A DNA stretch of 7,913 nt, from the NCBI GenBank assembly GCA_031284275.1, contig JAITAD010000068.1, positions 1 through 7,913 of the forward strand, in the 5' to 3' direction. Under the pieces are notes generated by a model. It saw only the letters and a list, made by a program, of their open reading frames with translations, was not told the DNA's origin and did not search any database. The first letter of the stretch is position 1, and every line of letters begins with the position of its first letter. The stretch comes from Tannerellaceae bacterium (GTDB lineage Bacteria; Bacteroidota; Bacteroidia; Bacteroidales; Tannerellaceae). A program made the position numbers and the translations under genes. Positions 1 through 5,812 of this stretch are shown here, piece after piece.

Positions 1-449
1 GTGTAATCGACGAAACGGGGGCCGAGGGTGTTGGCGATGAAGGGGACGATGAGAAGTCCACCCCATACGCCATAGACGACGGAGGGGATACCGGCCAGAA
101 TGTCGAGGGCGGGGAAGATGAAGCGTTTGACCCATCCGGGGGCGTTTTCAGTGAGGTATATCGCCGAGAGCAACGCCAAGGGGAGGGCTATGGTGATGGC
201 GGTGAGGGTGACAGATATCGAACTGGCGATGAAGGAGAAGAAGCCGAACTGCCCTTCGAGGGGGTGCCAATTGGAGCTGGCGATGAGGTCCCAGAGGGAG
301 TTCTCGGTAAAGACGGGCGCCGATTTGTAGTACAAACCCACTCCCATTGCTAAGAGTATTAGCAATGAGAGGTAGGTAAGTGACTGCATGACGATCTTCG
401 CAATCTTATCTTTGAAGACCCTGCGCGCAGTAAAAGCTGATGTTGCCAC
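1..449 (-). CDS. pstC: Phosphate ABC transporter permease PstC (N-terminal part, runs off the left edge)
   Basis: Inner-membrane permease subunit that, with PstA, forms the channel of the PstSCAB phosphate importer. 149 complete codons are present without a stop and the C-terminal half lies outside the window. Visible features are a short cytoplasmic N-terminus, a first membrane segment at about residues 22-41, a periplasmic stretch with the family-like residues W61-P63 and FGFFSF (68-73), a second membrane segment at about 73-97, the T100-E101-x-A103-P104 loop, and the PstC-characteristic LAGIPSVVYG (118-127). I chose the GTG at 447-449, 2 bases after the pstS stop, which implies translational coupling. 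An in-frame ATG at 387-389 would remove 20 residues just before the first membrane segment and is a real alternative. The family call is secure; the start is not. pstA, pstB and phoU would be expected further left. Confidence 0.93.
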   Translation of the reverse strand, partial: MATSAFTARRVFKDKIAKIVMQSLTYLSLLILLAMGVGLYYKSAPVFTENSLWDLIASSNWHPLEGQFGFFSFIASSISVTLTAITIALPLALLSAIYLTENAPGWVKRFIFPALDILAGIPSVVYGVWGGLLIVPFIANTLGPRFVDY

Positions 450-451
450 GC

Positions 452-1405
452 TTATTTGAGTTTTTCAAGTCCGGCGTTCAACTTCTCTTCGCTCAGGCTG
501 ATGTACCCCGTTTCGCCGGCCCATTGCTGCCCTTCGGCGGAGAGGACGTATTCGAGGAAAGCGATGAGTTCGGGCTTGGTGGGTTTGCCGTTGGTGACGA
601 GGTAGAGGTCACGGGCAGGCGGTGAAGGGTAACGGCCGTCATTGATGGCTTCGATAAGTCCGGGAGTAGTTTCGTAGAAATCTTCTTCAGGGTCTATCTG
701 CCCGTTTTCATTCACATCGAGGGGAATGACAGCGATGCCGGCGAGAGGCTGTTGGGTACTCTGGTCGTAGGCGTAGGCGATGTTGTTGTAACCGATGCCG
801 ACCTTGTCTTTTTGCACGGCTTCGGCGATAACCGGGTCTCCAAAGATGGCGGTGGCGCGGAGGCCGTCCTGCTTTTTGTCGAACCATGCGGCAAAGGTTT
901 CGGCGGCGCCACAAGCGTCAGAGCGGGTGAAGACGTGTACGGGAGTTTTGCTGTCGGTGCCGAGTACTTGTCCCCAAGTGGAGTACTTTTCATCCCAGAG
1001 GCCGATGGCGATGCTCTTCTTCAAACCGATGCGGCGGATATCGTCGATATCGGGATTGTTGACATTAACAACAGGGATGACGGCGTCCTTGACTACGGCA
1101 AAAGGGTAAGCGCCTTTGGCGATCTCTTCGGGGTAGACTTCGCGGGAAACCATACCTATGTCTACGACGTTGGCCAAGGCATCGGTCATTCCTTTGCCGG
1201 CGCCGCCACCGGAGATGTCGATATGCACGCCGGGATGAAGTTTCTGGAACTCTTCCGACCACTTAACGGCCATGGGATAGAGGGCGAAAGCTCCGGAGAG
1301 CTGCAACTGTCCCGTCAATCCGTCGCCATTGTCCTGTTGCTTCTTTCCGGAGCAGGCAGGGAGCAGCACTGCGGCTGCAAGTAAGAGAGCAATCTTTTTG
1401 TTCAT
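452..1405 (-). CDS. pstS: Phosphate ABC transporter substrate-binding lipoprotein PstS
   Basis: Periplasmic solute-binding protein that delivers phosphate to PstCA; 317 residues, a normal length. The N-terminus is a lipoprotein signal with lipobox LPAC, giving lipidated Cys18, and no acidic cluster follows directly, so a surface-export signal is not obvious. Ligand-loop regions follow PBP-like/PstS order: SGAFALYP (37-44), ISGGGAGKG (64-72), DIGMVSR (82-88), RSDACGAAE (161-169) and IGYNNIAYA (204-212). In the fourth loop the classical Ser-Gly-Thr is Cys-Gly-Ala, which I believe is a Bacteroidota variant. Residues 230-241 form a textbook EF-hand-like loop (D230, N232, N234, G235, I237, E241). 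The gene is preceded by an A/T-rich leader and a promoter and followed after 2 bases by pstC. A paralogue for another oxyanion cannot be excluded, but the pstC partner favours phosphate. Confidence 0.93.
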   Translation of the reverse strand: MNKKIALLLAAAVLLPACSGKKQQDNGDGLTGQLQLSGAFALYPMAVKWSEEFQKLHPGVHIDISGGGAGKGMTDALANVVDIGMVSREVYPEEIAKGAYPFAVVKDAVIPVVNVNNPDIDDIRRIGLKKSIAIGLWDEKYSTWGQVLGTDSKTPVHVFTRSDACGAAETFAAWFDKKQDGLRATAIFGDPVIAEAVQKDKVGIGYNNIAYAYDQSTQQPLAGIAVIPLDVNENGQIDPEEDFYETTPGLIEAINDGRYPSPPARDLYLVTNGKPTKPELIAFLEYVLSAEGQQWAGETGYISLSEEKLNAGLEKLK

Positions 1406-1435
1406 TGGAGCTAATTTTTAAGTGAATGAATATAG

Positions 1436-1460
1436 TGTGTCCTTAAAATTGTTGGACACA
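1436..1460. repeat. Inverted repeat over the predicted pst transcription start
   Basis: Perfect 7-base arms TGTGTCC (1436-1442) and GGACACA (1454-1460) separated by 11 A/T-rich bases. The right arm overlaps the last two bases of the predicted pst -7 element, and the predicted start of transcription, around 1452-1454, falls at the inner edge of that arm. This position suits a repressor or regulator operator. Chance cannot be excluded for arms of this length. Confidence 0.5.
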
Positions 1461-1490
1461 AAGGTAACTCGCTGAATAAGGGAGTTTCAA
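1459..1490 (-). promoter_or_regulatory. Bacteroidota-type promoter for pstS-pstC
   Basis: On the minus strand, TACCTTTG (1459-1466) fits the phylum's -7 consensus TAnnTTTG exactly, and a TTG (1488-1490) lies 21 bases upstream where the -33 element is expected. Transcription would start near 1452, giving a leader of roughly 45 bases before the pstS ATG. It is the only such match in the 105-base murD-pstS gap, so pstS probably starts its own transcription unit rather than depending on the mraY-murD unit. Confidence 0.7.
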
Positions 1491-1507
1491 TACCACGTTT
1501 GTGGTAT
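1490..1507. promoter_or_regulatory. Perfect palindrome between murD and the pst promoter
   Basis: ATACCAC (1490-1496) and GTGGTAT (1501-1507) are perfect 7-base arms around GTTT. It begins 4 bases after the murD stop and shares its end with the predicted pst -33 element. As RNA read from murD it would form a stem, but the bases after it (TTGAAACTCC) contain no U-run, so a classical terminator is not supported. An operator for a phosphate-responsive regulator is an attractive reading, unproven. Confidence 0.5.
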
Positions 1508-1510
1508 ATT

Positions 1511-2854
1511 TCAGATAAGTGAGCGGACGATATGGCGGAATTGGTCGCCACGGTCTTCATAGTTACGGAAAAGGTCAAAGCTGGCGCAGCAGGGGGAAAG
1601 CAGGACGGTGTCGCCGGATTGTGCCAGACGGCGGGCGGCGGCGATGGCTTCGGGCATGGAACGGGCGTCCAAAGTAGCGGGGACGAGGGCGTCGAAAGCG
1701 GTGTGAAGCTTATCGTTGTTTACACCGAGGAAGATGAGGGCGCGCGCCTTGGCTGCGATAAGGGGGGCGATGTCGGTGTAATCGTTACCCTTGTCGGTAC
1801 CGCCGAGGATGAGGATGAGGGGGGTGACGACACTGTCTACGGCATATCGACAGGAGTCAATGTTGGTGGCTTTGGAATCGTTGATATAGGTGACGCCGTC
1901 GACGGTGGCGACGGTCTCGAGGCGATGAGGAACACAGGGGAAGTCAGCCAGCGCATCGGCGATGGCTTCGTCGGGTACGCCGGAGAGACGTGCGGCTGTG
2001 GCGGCGGCCAGTGCATTGTAGAGGTTATGGGTGCCGACGAGGGACAGGCGGCTGAGCGGAAAAACGAAAGGCGCCGGTGCGCCGGCGCAGACGACCATCT
2101 GCCCCTCGGCGGCGTAAGCGGAGAGGCCATCGGCAGCATCGGCAGCGTAAGGATAACGGGCAGCGTCGGTGGGGTGGGAGGGTATCTGAGCGGAAACGAC
2201 GGAATCGCCGTTCCAATAGATAAAGGAGGAGGCGGGAGTTTGGTTACGGAGGATACGGAACTTGGCGTCAATATACTCTTGAAAATTATAATGGTAACGG
2301 TCGAGATGGTCGGGGGTGATGTTGGTGAGGATGGCGATGTCGGCGCGGAAATCGTACATATTATCGAGTTGGAAACTGGAGAGTTCGATAACGTAGCGTT
2401 CGGCAGGTTCTTCGGCAACTAATCGGGCGAGGCTGTGACCGACGTTGCCTGCAAGTCCCACGCTCATGCCGGCGCGGCGGAGGATATGGTAGGTGAGGAG
2501 GGTGGTGGTGGTCTTGCCGTTGCTGCCGGTGATACAGATCATGGGAGCATCGGTATACCGCGCAGCGAACTCTATTTCGGAGATGATGGAGATGTGGCGG
2601 GCATGGAGTGCTTGTATGATAGGGGCTTTGTCGGGGATGCCGGGACTTTTGATGACTTCGTCGGCGGTGAGGATAGCTTCATCGGTATGCCGTCCGTCTT
2701 CGTAAAGGATACGGTGACGGTCGAGGATATTCCTGTACTTGTCGGAGATGACGGAACAGTCGGAAAGGAAAGTGTCGAAGCCTTTGTCTTGAGCGAGGAT
2801 GGCGGCGCCCGTCCCGCTTTCTCCTCCGCCGAGGACGACGATGCGTTTCTTCAT
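1511..2854 (-). CDS. murD: UDP-N-acetylmuramoyl-L-alanine--D-glutamate ligase MurD
   Basis: Cytoplasmic ATP-dependent Mur ligase that adds D-glutamate to UDP-MurNAc-L-Ala in peptidoglycan precursor synthesis. The 447 residues are typical. An N-terminal Rossmann-like domain begins VLGGGESGTGAA (7-18) and contains KSPGIP (69-74). The central ATPase domain has the P-loop TGSNGKTT (109-116), E157 in ELSSFQ, H183 in TPDHLDR and K198 in DAKFR, which match the catalytic Glu, His and carbamylated Lys of E. coli MurD. The C-terminal domain has INDSKATN (324-331), GGTDKGNDY (351-359) and SPCCASFD (420-427). The start at 2854 was chosen because it opens directly on the Rossmann motif and overlaps the mraY stop as ATGA. 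The frame stays open further upstream inside mraY, but that peptide has no Mur-like character. No ftsW or murG follows; the next gene is pstS. Confidence 0.97.
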   Translation of the reverse strand: MKKRIVVLGGGESGTGAAILAQDKGFDTFLSDCSVISDKYRNILDRHRILYEDGRHTDEAILTADEVIKSPGIPDKAPIIQALHARHISIISEIEFAARYTDAPMICITGSNGKTTTTLLTYHILRRAGMSVGLAGNVGHSLARLVAEEPAERYVIELSSFQLDNMYDFRADIAILTNITPDHLDRYHYNFQEYIDAKFRILRNQTPASSFIYWNGDSVVSAQIPSHPTDAARYPYAADAADGLSAYAAEGQMVVCAGAPAPFVFPLSRLSLVGTHNLYNALAAATAARLSGVPDEAIADALADFPCVPHRLETVATVDGVTYINDSKATNIDSCRYAVDSVVTPLILILGGTDKGNDYTDIAPLIAAKARALIFLGVNNDKLHTAFDALVPATLDARSMPEAIAAARRLAQSGDTVLLSPCCASFDLFRNYEDRGDQFRHIVRSLI

Positions 2855-4098
2855 CTTATCTTGAGGGTGACGATGGTGATGACGGCCAGAATAATACCGA
2901 TGAGCCAGAAACGGACGACGATTTTGGATTCGGGGACAATCTCGCGAGGACGCTGAAGCAATGCATGCACTCCGGCATTTCCTGCTTTCTGGAAATGGTG
3001 ATGGAAGGGGGTCATTTTGAAGATACGCCGGCCTTCGCCGTAACGTCTGCGGGTGTACTTGAAATAGGCAACCTGCACAATTACGGAGAGGCTCTCGACG
3101 AAGAAGATACCGCAGAGTATCGGCAGGAGAAGCTCTTTGCGGATGAGGATGGCGAAGACGGCGATGATACCTCCCAAAGTGAGGCTGCCGGTATCGCCCA
3201 TAAAGACCTGAGCAGGGAAAGAGTTGTACCAAAGAAATCCTACAGTGGCGCCGATAAAGGCGGCGGCGAAAACGACCAGTTCTTCGGCGCCGGGGATGAA
3301 CATGATATTCAGAAAAGAAGCAAATTGGAAGTGTGCCGACATGTAAGCTAAGATACCGAGGGCTACGCCGATGATGGCCGATGTGCCGGCCGCCAGTCCA
3401 TCCAACCCGTCGGTGAGGTTGGCGCCGTTAGAGACGGCGGTAACGACGAAGATGACCACGAGGACGAAAATGACCCATGCAGCGACATCTTTGTGTTCGC
3501 CTGCCCATGAGGCGAAAATGGAGTAGTCGAGGTTATTGTTTTTCAGGAAAGGGATAGTCGTCTTGGTGGATTTACAGGCGCCGGCTTCGATGGACACGCC
3601 GTCGGGCGCCTCTATGTTCTCACGGATAACGGCTTGGGGGCTGAGGTAGAGTGTCAGCCCGACAATCAACCCTAATCCTGTTTGTCCGATGATTTTGAAA
3701 CGCCCGTGTAGACCTTCCTTGTCTTTGAGGAAGACTTTGATGTAATCGTCGCTAAATCCGATGATACCTAACCAGAAAGTGGTAAGGATCATGAGCAGGA
3801 TGTAGATGTTGTCGGGGCGCGCCAAAAGAAAGACAGGCAGCAGGATGGAGATGATAATGATGATACCGCCCATGGTAGGCGTTCCCTGTTTGCTGTATTG
3901 TCCTTCGAGGCCGTAGCCGCGTATGGTCTCGCCGATTTGCATCCGCCGCAAACGGTTGATGATACGTCGTCCGATGAGGGTAGACAGGGCGAGAGCTATC
4001 AGCAGGGCAAGGCCTGAACGAAAAGAAACATAACGAAACATCCCTGTCCCCGGGATGTCCATCACCTTGTCGAGGTAATCGAAGACGTAGTAGAGCAT
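2851..4098 (-). CDS. mraY: Phospho-N-acetylmuramoyl-pentapeptide-transferase MraY
   Basis: Integral membrane enzyme transferring phospho-MurNAc-pentapeptide from UDP to undecaprenyl phosphate, giving lipid I. 415 residues with about ten hydrophobic segments. Diagnostic motifs in order: GTPTMGG (72-78), the Asp pair D117-D118 in GFSDDYIKV, NLTDGLDGLAAG (227-238) with the metal-binding Asp, FMGDTGSL (299-306), and the HHH signature in PFHHHFQKAG (364-373). It is about 55 residues longer than E. coli MraY, mainly through an insert at about 160-205 between membrane segments and a longer C-terminal loop after HHH, as in other Bacteroidota. I chose the ATG at 4096-4098 because MLYYVFDYLD is the usual beginning in this group; the frame is open back to 4248, but that extension crosses the predicted promoter. 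Translation is coupled to murD through a 4-base overlap. murE, normally next upstream, is replaced by a divergent gene. Confidence 0.97.
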   Translation of the reverse strand: MLYYVFDYLDKVMDIPGTGMFRYVSFRSGLALLIALALSTLIGRRIINRLRRMQIGETIRGYGLEGQYSKQGTPTMGGIIIIISILLPVFLLARPDNIYILLMILTTFWLGIIGFSDDYIKVFLKDKEGLHGRFKIIGQTGLGLIVGLTLYLSPQAVIRENIEAPDGVSIEAGACKSTKTTIPFLKNNNLDYSIFASWAGEHKDVAAWVIFVLVVIFVVTAVSNGANLTDGLDGLAAGTSAIIGVALGILAYMSAHFQFASFLNIMFIPGAEELVVFAAAFIGATVGFLWYNSFPAQVFMGDTGSLTLGGIIAVFAILIRKELLLPILCGIFFVESLSVIVQVAYFKYTRRRYGEGRRIFKMTPFHHHFQKAGNAGVHALLQRPREIVPESKIVVRFWLIGIILAVITIVTLKIR

Positions 4099-4133
4099 GT
4101 AAGGCAGTTCAAAACGTGTGTTAAAGAATGTGC

Positions 4134-4167
4134 CAAAGGTAAGCAGTTTCATGAAAGTCGGGTACAA
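4134..4167 (-). promoter_or_regulatory. Predicted promoter for mraY-murD
   Basis: On the minus strand, TACCTTTG (4134-4141) is a perfect -7 match and TTG (4165-4167) lies 23 bases upstream, at the long end of acceptable spacing. Transcription would begin near 4127 and leave a leader of about 30 bases before the mraY ATG. Confidence 0.6.
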
Positions 4168-4182
4168 TAACCGACCTTTTCT

Positions 4183-4190
4183 TACCTTTG
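4183..4190 (+). promoter_or_regulatory. Predicted -7 element for the DUF2156 gene
   Basis: TACCTTTG is a perfect -7 match and sits 38 bases before the chosen ATG, giving a leader of about 30 bases. No TTG is found 19-23 bases upstream, so the -33 element is weak or missing and the promoter might need an activator. Confidence is moderate, resting on the exact -7 match and the mirror symmetry with the mraY promoter. Confidence 0.5.
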
Positions 4191-4228
4191 CGCTTTCCTT
4201 TTGCATTTTCAGGACAAAGATTACGCCA

Positions 4229-5119
4229 ATGCTACGTTTCCATCCCATTCGTTTGGTTGATCGTCAGATGATTTCCGATATTTTGAGGCAGTATTCGCCG
4301 GGATCTGCCGATTATACCTTCTCAAATATCTATTCTTGGCGTGCGCTGTTCCATACTGAATGTGACGTTATTGAAGATACTTTGGTGTTACGCTTTGTTC
4401 ACAACGGTGTTGCGGGTTACATGATGCCCGTCGGAAAGAAAGCGTTGGATATGTTTCCGCTTATTTTTCAGGATGCAAACGAGCGTAACAGGCCTTTCCT
4501 CATGAAAGGAGTGACCGTAGCAGCGCGTGATATTATCGAGCAAGCTTATCCGGAACGTTTCAATTTTGAGCACGATAGAGATAACGATGAGTATCTCTAT
4601 CTCTCCGAACAGCTTGTCAGCCTTTCGGGCAAGGGACTACAAAGCAAACGGAACCATATCAACCGTTTCGAGGCTGAATATCCCGATTGGGAATATGTCA
4701 GCGTACATAGCCATACCGAAACCCGTCTTTGTATGGAGATGCTTCGCCTGTGGATGCGTACGCTGCCCCCTGAAACGGCTGCTTCCCGCATGTACGATTA
4801 CCGTGCCGCTCATACCATGCTACGCCATTTCAAATATTTCGGCCTCTCCGGCGGCCTTATCCGCGTCGGTAAGGATATCATCGCCTTTTCCCTCGGCGAA
4901 CCGCTGAACGACAGTACCTTCGTCGTCCATGTAGAGAAAGCCTTCTCCAACATACGTGGCGCCTATTCGCTTATCAACCGGCAATTTGCCAAACATGAGG
5001 CTGCCGGTTATACTTTTATCAACCGCGAGGAAGATATGGGGCTGGCCAATATCCGCAAGGCTAAACTGTCGTACCGTCCTGTGTCGATGGTGGAGCATTT
5101 CACGGTCACGCTTCGCTAA
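4229..5119 (+). CDS. DUF2156 family protein (phosphatidylglycerol lysyltransferase C-terminal-like domain)
   Basis: 296 residues resembling the stand-alone DUF2156 / LPG_synthase_C proteins common in Bacteroidota, which have a double GNAT-like fold related to aminoacyl-tRNA-dependent lipid aminoacylases and FemX-type transferases. Recognisable conserved stretches are FSNIYSWRALF (31-41), YMMPVG (64-69), LQSKRNHINRF (137-147), GLSGGLIRVG (205-214), HVEKA (234-238) and the C-terminal NREEDMGL...RKAKLSY (265-282). No transmembrane segment or signal peptide is evident, so it is probably cytoplasmic and lacks the flippase part of MprF. The start at 4229 was chosen because it directly precedes the family-like N-terminus and lies downstream of the predicted promoter; the frame is open back to 4118. 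It is divergent from mraY and converges on rsmE with overlapping stops. Substrate is unknown; a role in amino-acyl modification of lipid or cell-wall precursors is inference from family and location. Confidence 0.85.
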   Translation: MLRFHPIRLVDRQMISDILRQYSPGSADYTFSNIYSWRALFHTECDVIEDTLVLRFVHNGVAGYMMPVGKKALDMFPLIFQDANERNRPFLMKGVTVAARDIIEQAYPERFNFEHDRDNDEYLYLSEQLVSLSGKGLQSKRNHINRFEAEYPDWEYVSVHSHTETRLCMEMLRLWMRTLPPETAASRMYDYRAAHTMLRHFKYFGLSGGLIRVGKDIIAFSLGEPLNDSTFVVHVEKAFSNIRGAYSLINRQFAKHEAAGYTFINREEDMGLANIRKAKLSYRPVSMVEHFTVTLR

Positions 5120-5805
5120 CGGCACAGCAGCGTCGCAGTGTGTCCGGCCAAAAGGGCGGCCGTCTCCGTCCGCAGGCGGTTCTCGCCCAACGAAACAGGG
5201 AGGAAGCCGTGGTTTTGTGCTACGGCTGTTTCCTCAGGCGTAAAATCGCCTTCCGGGCCTATCAGGATAAGGGTGGAGAGACCTTTGCGGCATGTGTGGG
5301 CGAGGAGTTGCCGTTCGCCGGTACAACAGGCTATAGCCCGCAGTCCGTCGAAAGGACGGGTGACGAAAGTGTCAAAATCGATCATCTCTCCGAGTACGGG
5401 CATACGGTTTTGCAAGGATTGTTTCATAGCTGCAGCCATGACCTTGGCAAGGCGTACAGTGTTGATATCTCGTCGCTCGGAGTTGCGGGTGCGGAGGAAA
5501 GTGATTGACGAAAAGCCTGTCTCCGTCGCCTTTTCGACGAGCCATTCGCTACGGTCGAGCTGTTTGGGCGGGGCTACGGCGAGGTGCACGCCGACGGCGA
5601 AAGGAGGCTGGTATACGGCGCTGAGCACCTCGACTTGGCAGTTATGCGGGGAAAGGCTTCGGAGGATAGCTTCGTAACGGGTACCCTGCCCATCGGTGAT
5701 ATGTATGGCATCCCCTTCTCGCAGACGGAGTACGCGGAGAGCATGTAAGGCTTCGTTAGCCGGCAGGACGGAGTGTTCGGCGATGTCGGGAGCGTAGAAG
5801 AGCAT
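5116..5805 (-). CDS. rsmE: 16S rRNA (uracil(1498)-N(3))-methyltransferase RsmE
   Basis: SPOUT-family methyltransferase that uses S-adenosylmethionine to methylate N3 of U1498 in 16S rRNA, in the assembled small subunit. 229 residues, the usual size. The N-terminal PUA-like domain includes HALRVLRLREGD (21-32), and the linker has KATETGFSSI, matching the family KATELG region. The C-terminal trefoil-knot SAM site shows LIGPEGDFTPEE, a GPEGG-F variant with Asp for the second Gly, and LGENRLRTETAAL, the family LGxRILRTETA motif. It lies 7 bases downstream of the isomerase-like gene and is probably cotranscribed with it. Its TAG stop overlaps the TAA of the convergent DUF2156 gene, leaving no space for a separate terminator. 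The function call is secure. Confidence 0.96.
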   Translation of the reverse strand: MLFYAPDIAEHSVLPANEALHALRVLRLREGDAIHITDGQGTRYEAILRSLSPHNCQVEVLSAVYQPPFAVGVHLAVAPPKQLDRSEWLVEKATETGFSSITFLRTRNSERRDINTVRLAKVMAAAMKQSLQNRMPVLGEMIDFDTFVTRPFDGLRAIACCTGERQLLAHTCRKGLSTLILIGPEGDFTPEETAVAQNHGFLPVSLGENRLRTETAALLAGHTATLLCR

Positions 5806-5812
5806 CGGGGCG

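Larger units (their letters stand above)
4134..4190. repeat. 10-base inverted repeat carrying both divergent -7 elements
   Basis: CAAAGGTAAG (4134-4143) and CTTACCTTTG (4181-4190) are exact reverse complements, 37 bases apart. Each arm contains one TACCTTTG -7 element, facing outward, so the two promoters are mirror images. A smaller dyad, GTCGG (4157-4161) and CCGAC (4171-4175), lies near the middle where the -33 regions of the two promoters would overlap. Confidence 0.7.

Noticed and set aside
100..625. Short plus-strand open frames opposite pstC and pstS
   Set aside because: The minus-strand frames encode clear PstC and PstS; these are shadows.
1490..1507. The palindrome after murD as a rho-independent terminator
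   Set aside because: No U-run follows the stem in the murD reading direction; recorded as a possible operator instead.
1532..2422. Long plus-strand open frames opposite murD (also 2435-2956, and 752-1384 opposite pstS)
   Set aside because: They are antisense to genes with complete catalytic motifs; the peptides are rich in Gly, Asp and Val with no recognisable family, as expected from G/C-biased third codon positions on the other strand.
2855..3232. In-frame upstream extension of murD inside mraY, which would give a 573-residue protein
   Set aside because: The extra part is Arg/His/Pro-rich shadow of mraY, while MurD begins normally with MKKRIVVLGG at 2854 in an ATGA overlap with the mraY stop.
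4099..4248. N-terminal extensions of mraY (to 4248) and of the DUF2156 gene (to 4118)
   Set aside because: Both would cover the predicted promoters and overlap each other head to head; the family-like N-termini begin at 4098 and 4229.
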